Counted from the stretch's first letter, positions 44,058 to 54,862 are shown. The stretch: DNA of 64,000 nucleotides from Vibrio sp. ED004 (GCF_023206395.1 NZ_CP066149.1:2976001-3040000), one strand, 5' to 3'. The notes: generated by a model from the sequence alone, not told the origin. Program-made: numbers and translations.

Positions 44058-44627
44058 TTACTTGTTATCTCGTTCTAGAGAGCGTTGACGCAAAAGTTTC
44101 TGTTGTTGATGAAGTGCCGCTTTGATTAGCAGGTCTTGGTCGGTATCGCGAAGATGAGCGTATTTGAAGTTGATTTCGAAACCTGAATCTTTAGGTTGGC
44201 TTGCAAACACTTCCGCATAGCAATAAATGGCCGCGGCAGGGTGCTCTAGGAACAGTTTAGCTTTTACCAAACGTCCCGCTTCGATATCTGTTTTTGAAAA
44301 ACAGGAAAATTGACTCGCACCGAAAGAGTAGGTGTGAGTACGAAACTTCTCTTCATCTTGCTGCGATAACATAAAGCTCAACAACAGGTTTAATTTAGAG
44401 TTTTGTGCATCCAATAAACTGGTGACATTCTTCAAGTCGCTGTTTTTCAGTTCAGCGCGAGCACTGTCGGCTAACAGGTCCAATTGGCTAAATTCACTCG
44501 CCACAACGAAAGGGGCAGGGATCTCGGATTCGAACTGAATTTGAGAAGGTAAAGTGAAGTTACTTTCCATTGGTTCTATATTAGCGGTAAGGCTGTGGTG
44601 AACGGTGAAAAACTCTTGTTCTGTCAT
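44058..44627 (-). CDS. PilZ-like protein (PlzB-type)
   Basis: A 189-aa soluble protein whose position between mfd and lolC matches V. cholerae VC1885 (plzB). The C-terminal half has the strand pattern of a PilZ barrel (T-H-T-Y-S-F-G-A-S-Q-F-S, then G-R-L-V-K-A-K-L-F-L). The consensus c-di-GMP residues, RxxxR followed by D/N-x-S-x-x-G, are not clearly present, so it may not bind c-di-GMP. It is 6 bases upstream of mfd and likely shares its transcript. Confidence 0.7.
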   Translation of the reverse strand: MTEQEFFTVHHSLTANIEPMESNFTLPSQIQFESEIPAPFVVASEFSQLDLLADSARAELKNSDLKNVTSLLDAQNSKLNLLLSFMLSQQDEEKFRTHTYSFGASQFSCFSKTDIEAGRLVKAKLFLEHPAAAIYCYAEVFASQPKDSGFEINFKYAHLRDTDQDLLIKAALHQQQKLLRQRSLERDNK

Positions 44628-44854
44628 GCGTTAGTTCCTTGAAGTGATCTATTGATTATCGCTATGTGGCCGCAGTAATCAAGGTCAGTTAATTGAAAGT
44701 CTCAAATAGTTGTTTGAAATATCGCTATTTGACAAGGTTCTGTTTTTGAAGCCTAACTAATTGAGTTAATTCACTCTATATTTTCAATTAACCCCTACAC
44801 AGTAACAGCAATACCCGTTACATTAACCCGCATCCCTTTTTGATGGTTCAAAGT

Positions 44855-46063
44855 ATGTTTCATCCTATTTCAATGTTTGTTGGCCTGCGTTATTTGAAAG
44901 GCCGTTCAGGTGATCGCTTTAGCCGTTTTGTTTCTTACATGTCGACGGCAGGTATCACCATTGGTGTGCTGTCTTTGATTACTGTTTTATCGGTAATGAA
45001 TGGATTCGAAGCGCAGTTAAAAGACCGAATCCTTGGCGTTCTTCCTCAGGCTGTGGTTTACGAGCAAGGAGGCACGACCTCGCTTTCTGAAAAAGCCCCA
45101 AGTTTCGCAGAACAAATTTCGCTTAATGGCCACGTCGAACCGATTGTACGCAGTGAGGCGGTGATTCAGAGCCCGGCTCAATTGTCGGCTGGTCTTTTAA
45201 TCGGTATCGAGCCAAATTCCGATGACCCACTTCAGGACCACTTAATTGCTGGTCGCTTGTCTTCACTCGAAGCTGGGCAATATCAGCTGTTCCTTGGTCA
45301 TACTTTGGCGAGAAACTTGAAAGTATCCATGGGCGATAAAGTTCGCTTAATGGTGACCAGCGCGAGTCAATACACACCACTGGGGCGTATTCCTAGCCAA
45401 CGAAATTTCACCGTAGCCGGTATCTTTAATACGGGGTCGGATATTGATGCTCAGCTCATGGTCAGCAACATTCAAGATGCAGGGCGTTTGATGCGTTACA
45501 AGTCGGACACGATTTCAGGCTGGCGACTGTTTTTTGATGACCCGTTTGAAGTCGCGGAGCTATCCAATCAACCGTTGCCTGATGGTTGGTTGTGGAGCGA
45601 TTGGCGTGACCAACGCGGCGAGCTGTTCCAAGCTGTGCGCATGGAAAAGAATATGATGGGCTTGATGCTTGGGCTGATCATCGGTGTTGCTGCATTCAAT
45701 ATTATCTCTGCGCTGATTATGGTGGTGATGGAGAAGCAGTCTGAAGTCGCGATTCTTAAAACCCAAGGTATGACTGATGGTCAAGTGATGGGTATCTTTA
45801 TGGTTCAAGGTGCGAGTAGCGGCGTGATTGGCGCGCTATCGGGCGGCGTTTTAGGCGTTGTATTAGCCATGAACTTGAATGCTATTTTAGAGGCGATGGG
45901 TGTTGCTCTGTTCTCGTTTGGTGGTCAACTGCCAATCATGATTAACCCAATTCAAATCGCAGTTGTTGTGGTTCTGGCTATTGCACTTAGCTTGATTGCC
46001 ACTGTTTTCCCTTCTTATCGTGCATCATCTGTGAAACCTGCTGAGGCCCTTCGTTATGAGTAA
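44855..46063 (+). CDS. lolC: lipoprotein-releasing system permease LolC
   Basis: A 402-aa inner-membrane subunit of the LolCDE ABC transporter, which extracts outer-membrane lipoproteins and hands them to LolA. It has one N-terminal helix (about 22-45), a large periplasmic domain with R-I-P-S-Q-R-N-F in the region of the LolA-binding hook, and three C-terminal helices; [14 protein letters not shown] is the cytoplasmic coupling segment. The ATG at 44855 (M-F-H-P-I-S) aligns with E. coli LolC; in-frame codons at 44840 and 44843 would add a few residues. It overlaps lolD by 8 bases. Confidence 0.95.
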   Translation: MFHPISMFVGLRYLKGRSGDRFSRFVSYMSTAGITIGVLSLITVLSVMNGFEAQLKDRILGVLPQAVVYEQGGTTSLSEKAPSFAEQISLNGHVEPIVRSEAVIQSPAQLSAGLLIGIEPNSDDPLQDHLIAGRLSSLEAGQYQLFLGHTLARNLKVSMGDKVRLMVTSASQYTPLGRIPSQRNFTVAGIFNTGSDIDAQLMVSNIQDAGRLMRYKSDTISGWRLFFDDPFEVAELSNQPLPDGWLWSDWRDQRGELFQAVRMEKNMMGLMLGLIIGVAAFNIISALIMVVMEKQSEVAILKTQGMTDGQVMGIFMVQGASSGVIGALSGGVLGVVLAMNLNAILEAMGVALFSFGGQLPIMINPIQIAVVVVLAIALSLIATVFPSYRASSVKPAEALRYE

Positions 46064-46748
46064 TTTTCTTCAATGTAATGATATCCGTAAAACGTACCGT
46101 GAAGGCTCGTTGGATACCGAAGTCCTTAAAGGTGTTAGCTTTGACATTGAGAAAGGCGAACTGGTCTCGATCATTGGTACCTCTGGTTCAGGTAAAAGTA
46201 CGCTACTGCATATATTAGGCGCTTTAGATGATGCTTCTGCGGGCAGTGTGAGTTTTCTTGGTCAAGATTTAGCGTCTTTAAGTTCGAACAAGCAGGCCAA
46301 GCTTCGCAACCAACATCTAGGTTTTGTTTATCAATTCCACCATCTGCTTTCTGATTTTTCTGCACTAGAAAACGTAGCTATGCCGTTACTTATCGGCGGT
46401 GAGAAACCAGCGAAAGCAAAACAAGAAGCACAATTGTTACTTGATAAAGTCGGGCTGAGTCATCGTGTTGATCACCGACCTTCAGAGCTTTCTGGTGGTG
46501 AAAGACAGCGTGTGGCAATTGCTCGTGCATTGGTAAATAAACCTGCTTTAGTTTTAGCTGATGAACCGACGGGTAACCTTGACCACAACACAGCGCTTTC
46601 TATTTACGACTTAATGCGTGAGTTGAACCGTGAATACGATACTGCCTTCTTGGTGGTGACTCACGATGGTGAACTTGCGGGCAAGATGGATCGTCAACTT
46701 CATATGCAAGATGGCTTGTTAGTTAACGTAGAAAAAGAGGAGAGCTAA
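46056..46748 (+). CDS. lolD: lipoprotein-releasing system ATP-binding protein LolD
   Basis: A 230-aa ABC ATPase that powers LolCE. Motifs: Walker [11 protein letters not shown] near 46, Q-loop Y-Q-F-H-H-L-L, signature [10 protein letters not shown], Walker [13 protein letters not shown] and the switch T-H-D. The Q-F-H-H-L-L-x-x-F-x-A-L-E-N-V segment is characteristic of LolD. It overlaps lolC and abuts lolE, so the three subunits are made together. Confidence 0.97.
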   Translation: MSNFLQCNDIRKTYREGSLDTEVLKGVSFDIEKGELVSIIGTSGSGKSTLLHILGALDDASAGSVSFLGQDLASLSSNKQAKLRNQHLGFVYQFHHLLSDFSALENVAMPLLIGGEKPAKAKQEAQLLLDKVGLSHRVDHRPSELSGGERQRVAIARALVNKPALVLADEPTGNLDHNTALSIYDLMRELNREYDTAFLVVTHDGELAGKMDRQLHMQDGLLVNVEKEES

Positions 46749-47993
46749 GTGTTTTCTTCTTTATCTCTATTGATTGGCGGCCGCTTTAGTCGTGCTAAGC
46801 AGCGAGACAAGATGGTGTCTTTCATCTCCTTGTCTTCGACAATTGGCATTGCGGTTGGTGTGGCGGTGATCATTATTGGTTTGTCGGCCATGAATGGTTT
46901 CGAGCGTGAGCTTGAATCGCGTGTGCTTTCTGTTATTCCACACGGTGAGTTTGAGGGCGTGAATGAACCGGTCACTCGCTGGGAGCATGTGATTGAACAG
47001 TCCGAGAAACACGACAAGGTTGTGGCAGCAGCGCCTTATGTGAAAATTACAGCGCTTGCTGAAAAGGGCAAAGAGCTGAAAGCGATCGAAGTACGCGGCG
47101 TTGATCCTAAGCGTGAGCAAGAAGTATCAAGCCTGTCTAAGTTTATCGATAAACAAGCTTGGAGTGAATTTAAGGCAGGACAACAGCAGATCATCTTGGG
47201 CTCGGGTGTCGCGAATGTGCTCGGTGCGAAAGTCGGCGATTACCTAACCCTGATGATTCCAACGGTGAATGGAACGGTGAAGGTTCAAGCGCCAAAACGA
47301 GTTAGAGTCAAAGTGGTGGGTCTGCTGACTCTTAATGGCCAGATTGATCACAGCTTGGCTTTGATCCCTCTTGGTGATGCTCAGGTTTACGCAAACCTAG
47401 GTGAAGCGGTGACAGGGGTTTCTTTGAAAGTAACCGATGTACTGAATGCCAACTCGATTGTGCGTGAAGTCGGAAATCAGCTTGATGTGTATGTGTACCT
47501 GCGTAGTTGGCAACAGAAGTTTGGTTTCTTATACCGAGATATTCAGCTAGTTCGCACCATCATGTACCTAGTAATGGTGTTGGTAATTGGTGTGGCTTGT
47601 TTCAACATTGTCTCTACTTTGATGATGGCAGTAAAAGACAGAGCATCAGAGATTGCGATACTAAGAACCATGGGTGCTTCGGATGGATTGGTGAAACGCA
47701 TCTTTGTTTGGCAGGGTGTCTTCTCGGGTGTGTTAGGCAGTCTAGTTGGTAGTGCAATTGGTGTATTGGTCGCGCTTAATCTAACCACTATCATCAAGGG
47801 GCTTGAAAAGTTGATTGATCATCAGTTCCTGTCGGGCGATATCTACTTTGTCGATTTCTTGCCATCACAGCTGAACATGACGAATGTTATTGTCGTGTCC
47901 GGTACTGCGATTGTTTTGAGCTTATTGGCGACATGGTACCCAGCATCACGAGCGGCGAAGTTGAACCCTGCCTCGGTGTTAAGTTCTAAATAA
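46749..47993 (+). CDS. lolE: lipoprotein-releasing system permease LolE
   Basis: A 414-aa paralogue of LolC and its partner in LolCDE; in E. coli LolE is the subunit that first binds the lipoprotein. The layout is the same: N-terminal helix (about 24-47), periplasmic domain with G-V-D-P near 119, three C-terminal helices and the coupling segment V-K-D-R-A-S-E-I-A-I-L-R-T-M-G. The GTG start directly follows the lolD stop codon. A terminator follows. Confidence 0.95.
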   Translation: MFSSLSLLIGGRFSRAKQRDKMVSFISLSSTIGIAVGVAVIIIGLSAMNGFERELESRVLSVIPHGEFEGVNEPVTRWEHVIEQSEKHDKVVAAAPYVKITALAEKGKELKAIEVRGVDPKREQEVSSLSKFIDKQAWSEFKAGQQQIILGSGVANVLGAKVGDYLTLMIPTVNGTVKVQAPKRVRVKVVGLLTLNGQIDHSLALIPLGDAQVYANLGEAVTGVSLKVTDVLNANSIVREVGNQLDVYVYLRSWQQKFGFLYRDIQLVRTIMYLVMVLVIGVACFNIVSTLMMAVKDRASEIAILRTMGASDGLVKRIFVWQGVFSGVLGSLVGSAIGVLVALNLTTIIKGLEKLIDHQFLSGDIYFVDFLPSQLNMTNVIVVSGTAIVLSLLATWYPASRAAKLNPASVLSSK

Positions 47994-48051
47994 TGGCAGC
48001 TCTAAATCACATTGGTCTTTAATAACCGACAAGATCTATTTCTCTAGATGC

Positions 48052-48081
48052 AAAAAAGGATCCCCGATGGGATCCTTTTTT
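48052..48081 (+). terminator. terminator of lolCDE
   Basis: AAAAAAGGATCCC and GGGATCCTTTTTT form a perfect 13-bp stem around CGAT; it may also serve the convergent DUF2062 gene. Confidence 0.93.
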
Positions 48082-48215
48082 ATTGAATTCACATTGCATT
48101 TCTTAAGACTTTTCTTACATGCCAATGTTGCAGAGGTAAGCTCTTCATCTGATTTATGCTTGTTTTCGTTTCACTCGGATCGGATACAAGGGTAGAACTA
48201 AAAACAGTAGGTCGT

Positions 48216-48728
48216 TCAGTACCTTGCTTTTCGTTTCTTCCAGCTTCTCACTACTGAGTAACGCCATAAGCCGCGAATACCAAAGTAGCCAATCATCGCT
48301 GAAACCACGCCACAAATCAGACAACCTAGTAGGAATGGAGGTCCTATCGTGCTCATTTGCGCCAAGATAAAGTCCCAAGACAGCTCGAAATGAAAGGCTT
48401 GAGGTGGCACATGCATCACAAACGCCCCGACTTTGTACGCAAAGTAGAAGAGCACAGGCATGGTGACCGGGTTGCTGATCCAAACAAGAGCGACAGACAA
48501 CGGTAGATTAACGCCACATGCGACAGCGAGGCCTGCAGACATAATCATTTGACTTGGTAGAGGGACAAACGCCATGAATAACCCAACAGCAAACGCGCCA
48601 GCCGCAGAGCGACGATTAAGGCACCATAAGTTGGGGTTGTACAAAACATTGCCAAAAACTTTCAATGCTTTCTGACGCTTGATGAGCTCATGGTCAGGCA
48701 TAAATCGTTTGATAAACTTTCTTGGCAT
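48216..48728 (-). CDS. DUF2062-family membrane protein
   Basis: A 170-aa inner-membrane protein of the DUF2062 family, with R-R-S-A-A-G-A-F-A-V-G-L-F-M-A-F-V-P and W-I-S-N-P-V-T-M-P-V-L-F-Y-F as the family signature. It has three or four helices and basic ends. Function unknown. It is divergent from comEC with only 17 bases between the two start codons, so their promoters or leaders must overlap each other's coding regions. Confidence 0.87.
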   Translation of the reverse strand: MPRKFIKRFMPDHELIKRQKALKVFGNVLYNPNLWCLNRRSAAGAFAVGLFMAFVPLPSQMIMSAGLAVACGVNLPLSVALVWISNPVTMPVLFYFAYKVGAFVMHVPPQAFHFELSWDFILAQMSTIGPPFLLGCLICGVVSAMIGYFGIRGLWRYSVVRSWKKRKARY

Positions 48729-48745
48729 AGGAGGAAGCTACTCTC

Positions 48746-51067
48746 TTGTTTAACACTTGGTTCTTGATTTCATTCGCTGCGACAGTTGTGTCTGCCAGCT
48801 TTTGGCCTGTGATGCCACATTGGGTTTGGGCACCATTGATGCTGTTGTTACTGATAGCATCAATAAAGTATAGCGTTTTCCGGAGTGCAAGAGGTCCAGT
48901 AACAGCATTGATACTAGTTATCTGCCTAGGGAATGCAATTGAAATACAAACGAATCGATTATTCCAATCAGGGCAGAATACTACCATAAATGCGTCGGTT
49001 GTTAGCCTTTTTAGTGAAAATAGCCACGGTTTTGAAAGCGTAATAGTAGTCAGATCAATTGGCGGCGAAAAATTAATCTTTCCTCAATTGATAAAATTGC
49101 GGTTGTTTACGCCTTTTAAGTTAACGCTCGGAGATGAAGTCTATTTGTCGGCTTCAATAAAGCCCGTTTGGGGCAAGCTCAACGAGGTGGGCTTTGATCT
49201 GGAAAAGTATCTATTCAGTACAGGAGTGGTGGCTAATGTAATTTACCGAGCAGATACCAGATATCGGATCCACTCTAGCACCAACCTACGTTATCAGTGG
49301 TTTGAAAGCACTCTCCAACGGCTAAATAGACTGGCCAACACTGATCTTATTGTGGCTCTGAGCTTTGGTTATCGAGATCTGATTCATCCTCAGCAGTGGG
49401 ACTTGCTTAAAAGTAGTGGGTTAATTCACTTGATGGCTATTTCAGGGCTCCATATTGGGATTGCTTTTGGTATTGGTTATCAATTGGGGAAGGCCGTCCG
49501 ATTGGTTTCTCCTTCACTGCTCTGGTTGCCCACGCTGTTTGGTCTTGGTTTGGCCTATTTCTACAGTTGGTTTGCAGGATTTACTTTGCCGACACTTAGA
49601 GCTCTGGTGATGTGTGTTCTCGCGAGTTACTTTCTGTGGCGTGGGCAAAGTATCAGTTTGATTCGCTATGTGGCATTGAGCTTGTGTGTAGTCTTGTTGA
49701 TTTGGCCATTTTCAGCATTATCGAGTAGCTTTTGGCTATCCTTTGGTGCGTTGGGCGCGGTGCTCTACATTGCTATGAACAACAACTCATCTTCTTCAAG
49801 CCCCACCTTTATCGGCCGAGCATTTGTGCTCATCAAGATACAGTTTATGCTGACGTTATTGATTGCTCCCTTTTCGATGTTGTTTTTCCAAGGGGTGAGT
49901 CTGGTCTCTGTTGTCTATAACCTGCTGTTGTTGCCTTGGGTGTCGATAGTGACGATTCCATTGCTGTTTCTGGCGATGTTTTTTAGCTTATTCTCCGAAT
50001 TTTTTCTTGAAGCGAGAGCTTTAACTTATGGCATCGCCTCTAAGTTGTGGAAGCTCGTTGATTTGTCGCTTGAACCTCTGGTTTTCAGTCTCCCTTTCTC
50101 TGAACAGTTTTGGATTCAGGTGGATAACCACACGAGTGGGCTATTTGTATCCTTGATCGTGTTTTTCGGTTTTGTTAGCCGATACATCCAGTCGAAGTTA
50201 TCAATATTAACCGTCTCTGCAGTTGTATTGTGGTGGGAACTTGGCGAATCCAAACCCGATAGTTTCACCATCGATATCTTGGATGTTGGACATGGACTGT
50301 CTTTGGTTTTAGAGAAGAACAATCAAGTTGTGGTTTATGACCTTGGTAATGTATGGCCGGGAGGGTCGATTGTCGAATCTTTGCTGATCCCTACATTGAA
50401 CAGTAGAGGCATAAGAGGTATCGAAGGTGTGATAATCAGCCACTTTGATTCTGACCATGCCGGTGGCTTTCCGGCATTACTTGAGAGTTACGATCCTAAG
50501 TGGGTAAGAACCAGTCAGAACATTAACCTACAAACCCAATCTACCACTCAAGCTCAGTCTAATATTCAAGCATGTACTATTGGAGAGGCTTGGGACTGGC
50601 AGGGTATTGAGTTTGAGGTGCTGTGGCCTCCTCAACGAGTGAAGAGGGCATATAACCCACATTCGTGTGTTGTCAGACTATATGAACCAGACTCAGAGTT
50701 TTCGATGCTGTTAACGGGTGATATTGAACTGGTAAGTGAGTGGTTACTTGCTCGTCAAGGTGAACGACTCAGGAGTGATGTTATGTTGGTTCCGCATCAT
50801 GGTAGTGGTTCGTCATCTATCAAACCGTTTATTGAGGCTGTGTCACCTCAGTTGGCGATAGCTTCTCTAGCTAAAGGGAATCAATGGGGAATGCCGAGCG
50901 AATCTGTGATTGCACGCTATCAAGAAGTGGGGAGCGCATGGCTTGATACAGGAGAAAGCGGACAAATAACCATCACTCTAACTCAAGAAGGTTGGCAATA
51001 TCATACGATTAGAGAGGAACAAGGGAGGCAGTGGTATAGGCAGATGCTCCGTAAGGGAGTAGAATAG
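48746..51067 (+). CDS. comEC: DNA uptake channel ComEC/Rec2
   Basis: A 773-aa inner-membrane protein that carries single-stranded DNA into the cytoplasm during natural transformation. Order: N-terminal helices with an OB-like periplasmic DUF4131 region (about 20-170), the Competence channel domain (about 195-470, with L-M-A-I-S-G-L-H-I-G), and a C-terminal metallo-beta-lactamase-like domain (about 510-745) with the metal motif S-H-F-D-S-D-H-A-G-G and P-H-H-G-S-G. The TTG start at 48746 is supported by AGGAGG about 10 bases upstream; no better ATG is available before the first helix. The gene is followed closely by msbA. Confidence 0.93.
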   Translation: MFNTWFLISFAATVVSASFWPVMPHWVWAPLMLLLLIASIKYSVFRSARGPVTALILVICLGNAIEIQTNRLFQSGQNTTINASVVSLFSENSHGFESVIVVRSIGGEKLIFPQLIKLRLFTPFKLTLGDEVYLSASIKPVWGKLNEVGFDLEKYLFSTGVVANVIYRADTRYRIHSSTNLRYQWFESTLQRLNRLANTDLIVALSFGYRDLIHPQQWDLLKSSGLIHLMAISGLHIGIAFGIGYQLGKAVRLVSPSLLWLPTLFGLGLAYFYSWFAGFTLPTLRALVMCVLASYFLWRGQSISLIRYVALSLCVVLLIWPFSALSSSFWLSFGALGAVLYIAMNNNSSSSSPTFIGRAFVLIKIQFMLTLLIAPFSMLFFQGVSLVSVVYNLLLLPWVSIVTIPLLFLAMFFSLFSEFFLEARALTYGIASKLWKLVDLSLEPLVFSLPFSEQFWIQVDNHTSGLFVSLIVFFGFVSRYIQSKLSILTVSAVVLWWELGESKPDSFTIDILDVGHGLSLVLEKNNQVVVYDLGNVWPGGSIVESLLIPTLNSRGIRGIEGVIISHFDSDHAGGFPALLESYDPKWVRTSQNINLQTQSTTQAQSNIQACTIGEAWDWQGIEFEVLWPPQRVKRAYNPHSCVVRLYEPDSEFSMLLTGDIELVSEWLLARQGERLRSDVMLVPHHGSGSSSIKPFIEAVSPQLAIASLAKGNQWGMPSESVIARYQEVGSAWLDTGESGQITITLTQEGWQYHTIREEQGRQWYRQMLRKGVE

Positions 51068-51098
51068 ATAGATTATTGTGAGAAAATTAAGCGATTCT

Positions 51099-52847
51099 AT
51101 GTCAACACAAACAGATGAAACTACCTGGGTCACGTTTAAAAGACTTTGGACTTATATTCGATTATATAAGGCTGGCCTTGGTGTTGCGGTTATTGCGCTT
51201 ATTATAAATGCCGTCTCTGATACCTATATGATTTCCTTACTAAAGCCGTTACTTGATGAAGGCTTTGGTAATGCTGAATCTGACTTTTTACGCACGCTTC
51301 CAATCATTATCTTTGCCATGATGTTCATTCGTGGTGTCAGTGGTTTTGTCTCAACCTATTGCTTGAGCTGGGTTTCTGGCAATGTGGTTATGGAGATTCG
51401 TCGCAAAATTTTCAGTCATTTCATGCACATGCCTGTTTCTTTTTTCGATAAAGAACAGACAGGTGCACTGCTATCTCGAATTACTTACGATTCTGAGCAA
51501 GTGTCTGCCGCAACAAGCAAAGCGCTAGTAAGCATTGTACGTGAAGGTGCAAGTATTATTGGTTTGCTAACATTGATGTTCTGGAACAGCTGGCAGTTGT
51601 CTTTGGTTCTATTCGCGGTTGCTCCTCTTGTTGCGTGGGCGATCAGCATTGTATCGAAGCGATTTAGAAAGATTTCTAAAAACATGCAAACCAGCATGGG
51701 CCACGTTGCTTCTTCAGCTGAGCAAATGTTGAAAGGCCACAAGGTGGTTCTTACTTACGGTGGTCAGGATCTAGAAAAACACCGCTTTGACAAAGTAAGT
51801 AACCAGATGCGCCAACAAAGCATGAAGTTAATCACCGCTCAAGCCGCTGCGAACCCGATCATTCAAATGATCGCTTCGGTTGCGATTGTGGTGGTTCTTT
51901 TCTTGGCGAGTGTCGACTCTATTAAAGCAGAACTAACGCCGGGTACATTCACTGTTGTGTTCTCTGCAATGTTTGGTTTGTTGCGTCCACTAAAAGCGCT
52001 AACTAACGTAACGTCTGAGTTCCAGCGCGGTATGGCAGCAAGTACCACACTATTTGGTTTGATGGATCTAGATACTGAGCAAAACACAGGTACGTTGAAA
52101 CCTAAAACGGTAACTGGTGAGGTTGCTGTAAAAGAGGTGACGTTTACTTATGATGGTGCAGAGAAGCCTGCACTCGATAAGGTCAGCTTTAATATACCGA
52201 AAGGTAAGACAGTCGCACTTGTCGGCCGCTCAGGTTCGGGCAAGAGTACCATCGCTAACCTGTTTACTCGTTTCTATGACGTCGATTCAGGCTCTATCGA
52301 ATTGGATGGACACGACATTCGCGATTACGAATTGAGAAATCTACGTGAGCACTTTGCTCTTGTTTCTCAAAATGTTCACCTGTTTAACGATACGGTCGCG
52401 AACAACATCGCGTATGCTGCAGAAGAGCAATATACTCGCGAACAGATTGAACACGCAGCCAAGCTTGCTCATGCGAGTGAGTTTATCGAAGGCATGGAAA
52501 ATGGCATCGATACCGTTGTTGGTGAAAATGGCGCAAGCCTTTCTGGCGGTCAAAGACAGCGTATTGCGATAGCACGTGCATTATTAAGAGATGCACCTGT
52601 ACTGATTCTTGATGAGGCGACCTCTGCATTGGATACTGAATCAGAGAGAGCGATTCAGTCTGCATTGGAAGAACTACAAAAAGATAAGACTGTGTTGGTA
52701 ATTGCTCACCGTTTATCGACTATCGAGCAAGCCGATGAGATCTTAGTGGTTGATGATGGCCAAATTGTAGAAAGAGGCGCACACGCAGAACTTATTGAAC
52801 ATGATGGTGCTTACGCGCAGCTGCATCGAATTCAGTTCAGCGGATAA
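51099..52847 (+). CDS. msbA: lipid A export ABC transporter MsbA
   Basis: A 582-aa fused permease-ATPase that flips core-lipid A across the inner membrane. Six helices (about 20-310) are followed by the nucleotide domain with Walker [11 protein letters not shown] near 375, signature [10 protein letters not shown] and Walker [12 protein letters not shown]. The ATG at 51099 (M-S-T-Q-T-D-E) matches the V. cholerae start and its length; a GTG at 51078 in the same frame is the alternative. It is 31 bases after comEC and 15 before lpxK, so comEC-msbA-lpxK are probably one transcript. Confidence 0.97.
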   Translation: MSTQTDETTWVTFKRLWTYIRLYKAGLGVAVIALIINAVSDTYMISLLKPLLDEGFGNAESDFLRTLPIIIFAMMFIRGVSGFVSTYCLSWVSGNVVMEIRRKIFSHFMHMPVSFFDKEQTGALLSRITYDSEQVSAATSKALVSIVREGASIIGLLTLMFWNSWQLSLVLFAVAPLVAWAISIVSKRFRKISKNMQTSMGHVASSAEQMLKGHKVVLTYGGQDLEKHRFDKVSNQMRQQSMKLITAQAAANPIIQMIASVAIVVVLFLASVDSIKAELTPGTFTVVFSAMFGLLRPLKALTNVTSEFQRGMAASTTLFGLMDLDTEQNTGTLKPKTVTGEVAVKEVTFTYDGAEKPALDKVSFNIPKGKTVALVGRSGSGKSTIANLFTRFYDVDSGSIELDGHDIRDYELRNLREHFALVSQNVHLFNDTVANNIAYAAEEQYTREQIEHAAKLAHASEFIEGMENGIDTVVGENGASLSGGQRQRIAIARALLRDAPVLILDEATSALDTESERAIQSALEELQKDKTVLVIAHRLSTIEQADEILVVDDGQIVERGAHAELIEHDGAYAQLHRIQFSG

Positions 52848-52862
52848 GATTAGGTCGTTGTT

Positions 52863-53870
52863 GTGATCGAAAAGATTTGGTTTAACAATCATCCGTTGAA
52901 ATATCTACTTTGGCCACTTCTGTGGCCATTGAGCCAGCTGTTCAAAATGATCAGTGGGCAGCGTCGTAATGCTTATCTCTCTGGAAAGAAAGAAACCTAT
53001 CGACCACCTCTACCTGTAATTGTTGTTGGTAACATAACTGCTGGTGGCAATGGTAAAACACCCGTTGTGATCTGGTTGGTTGAGATGCTGCAAGCCAATG
53101 GCTTTAAACCTGGTGTGGTGTCTCGAGGTTATGGAGCTAAAGCGCCAAATTATCCCCTCGTTCTAGATGAAAATACGCCAGCCGAACACTCGGGTGATGA
53201 ACCTCGTTTGATTCGCAAGCGAACCGGTTGTCCTGTTGCGGTTGACCCTGTACGTGCAAATGCCGTGAAGGCTTTGCTGAGTGAAGGTGTTAATGTCATT
53301 ATTACTGATGATGGCCTGCAGCATTATGCACTTGAGCGCGACATTGAATTTTCAGTTATTGATGGTGCAAGACGTTTCGGTAATGAGAGCCTAATTCCAC
53401 TTGGTCCATTACGAGAGCCAGTATCACGTTTAGATGATGTTGATTTCTTGATTAACAATGGCGGAAAGGCGCAAGGGCGAGAGTTCTCAATGTCTTTGCA
53501 ACCAAGCCAAGCTGTGAACCTAAAAACGGGTCAGAAAGTATCGGTCGCTGAATTACCAAAGCTGGTGGCTTTTGCAGGAATCGGTCACCCGCCACGCTTT
53601 TTTAAAACATTAGACGATCTTGATGGTGATGTGGTTTTCACACAAGGCTTCGCTGACCATCAGGATTTTGATAAAGATGAACTTCATACCTTAGCAAAGA
53701 AAGGTATGAATATGATTATGACAGAAAAAGACGCTGTTAAATGCGGAGAATATGCTCAGGAAAATTGGTGGTATCTTCCAGTTTCTGCGCAGTTCGACGA
53801 AGATTCACAACAGCAAATTTTAAAAAGAATAAATGAGGTTATGGAATACTATGGATCACCGTCTGCTTGA
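52863..53870 (+). CDS. lpxK: tetraacyldisaccharide 4'-kinase
   Basis: A 335-aa inner-membrane-associated kinase that phosphorylates the lipid A precursor at the 4' position. The P-loop reads [12 protein letters not shown] near 60, and D-D-G-L-Q-H (about 155-160) is the conserved catalytic segment. It starts with GTG at 52863, 15 bases after msbA. Its end overlaps the next gene by 20 bases. Confidence 0.96.
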   Translation: MIEKIWFNNHPLKYLLWPLLWPLSQLFKMISGQRRNAYLSGKKETYRPPLPVIVVGNITAGGNGKTPVVIWLVEMLQANGFKPGVVSRGYGAKAPNYPLVLDENTPAEHSGDEPRLIRKRTGCPVAVDPVRANAVKALLSEGVNVIITDDGLQHYALERDIEFSVIDGARRFGNESLIPLGPLREPVSRLDDVDFLINNGGKAQGREFSMSLQPSQAVNLKTGQKVSVAELPKLVAFAGIGHPPRFFKTLDDLDGDVVFTQGFADHQDFDKDELHTLAKKGMNMIMTEKDAVKCGEYAQENWWYLPVSAQFDEDSQQQILKRINEVMEYYGSPSA

Positions 53871-54042
53871 GATCGTTGCTTGCCCTGTATGTAAAGGTAA
53901 ACTAACTTATGACAAGGACAAGGACAAGGACAAGCAAGAGCTTGTTTGTAAAATCGATCGCTTAGCTTACCCAATCAAAGAGGGTATTCCTGTTCTTCTT
54001 GAACCTGAAGCTCGCACTCTTTCAATGGACGAGGGCAAGTAA
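53851..54042 (+). CDS. ycaR: Trm112-family small zinc protein (YcaR)
   Basis: A 63-aa Trm112-like protein with [16 protein letters not shown] at the start and [20 protein letters not shown] at the end. It has C-x-x-C and one further Cys, so the metal site may be incomplete. It begins inside lpxK and its stop overlaps the kdsB start, so translation is coupled in both directions. Four in-frame copies of GACAAG (53911-53934) give a run of alternating Asp and Lys between the strands, longer than I recall in other family members. Confidence 0.85.
   Translation: MDHRLLEIVACPVCKGKLTYDKDKDKDKQELVCKIDRLAYPIKEGIPVLLEPEARTLSMDEGK
53911..53934 (+). repeat. hexanucleotide tandem repeat inside ycaR
   Basis: Four perfect copies of GACAAG, in frame, encoding (Asp-Lys)x4. 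Loss or gain of a unit would keep the frame. Confidence 0.9.
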
Positions 54043-54788
54043 TGTCTTACACGGTTGTTATACCGGCAAGATACCAATCGAGCCGTTTGCCAGGTAAGCC
54101 TCTGGCTGACATTGGCGGCAAGCCGATGATTCAATGGGTATACGAACAGTCAATGAAGGCAGGTGCTGATAACGTTATTATCGCTACCGATGACGCTCGA
54201 GTTGAAAAAGCGGCGAAAGCATTTGGTGCAACCGTTTGTATGACATCACCGAATCATGAATCAGGTACTGAGCGCTTAGCTGAAGTGATTGAGGTAATGA
54301 AGATTCCTGATGACCATATCATAGTGAATGTTCAAGGTGATGAGCCACTTATCCCGCCTGCCATTATTAATCAAGTGGCGAATAACCTCGCAAACAGCAC
54401 CGCACCAATGGCAACGTTAGGCGTAGAAATTACTCACGCTGATGAAGTGTTTAATCCTAACGCTGTAAAAGTCGTGACGGATAAAGACGGTTACGCACTG
54501 TATTTTAGTCGTGCGACGATTCCTTGGGATCGTGATGCTTACGCGAACAACGGTACAGCTGCGGAATCTCCTTTGCTTCGTCATATTGGTATCTACGCTT
54601 ACCGAGCGGGTTTCATCAATACGTATATCAATTGGGAACCGAGTACCCTAGAGCGTATTGAGTGCCTAGAGCAACTTCGCGTACTTTGGTACGGAGAGAA
54701 GATCCACGTAGACGTAGTGGTTGAAGCGCCTGCAGCGGGTGTCGATACCCCAGAAGACCTAGAAGCGGTTCGCGCCATCATTGGTTAA
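54042..54788 (+). CDS. kdsB: 3-deoxy-manno-octulosonate cytidylyltransferase
   Basis: A 248-aa enzyme that activates Kdo as CMP-Kdo for LPS inner-core synthesis. The N-terminal nucleotide loop reads [15 protein letters not shown] and N-V-Q-G-D-E-P-L holds the metal site; R-H-I-G-I-Y-A-Y-R is typical. The ATG shares one base with the preceding stop. It is the last gene of the comEC-msbA-lpxK-ycaR-kdsB run; a terminator follows. Confidence 0.97.
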   Translation: MSYTVVIPARYQSSRLPGKPLADIGGKPMIQWVYEQSMKAGADNVIIATDDARVEKAAKAFGATVCMTSPNHESGTERLAEVIEVMKIPDDHIIVNVQGDEPLIPPAIINQVANNLANSTAPMATLGVEITHADEVFNPNAVKVVTDKDGYALYFSRATIPWDRDAYANNGTAAESPLLRHIGIYAYRAGFINTYINWEPSTLERIECLEQLRVLWYGEKIHVDVVVEAPAAGVDTPEDLEAVRAIIG

Positions 54789-54835
54789 GCCTCTTTGAGC
54801 GAACACTTCTTTGCGCAACGAAGTGCAAAATCATG

Positions 54836-54862
54836 AGCCTTGCTTATTGCGAGGCTTTTTTA
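54836..54862 (+). terminator. terminator of the msbA-kdsB run
   Basis: AGCCTTGC and GCGAGGCT (one G-T wobble) form an 8-bp stem around TTATT, followed by TTTTTT. Confidence 0.85.
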
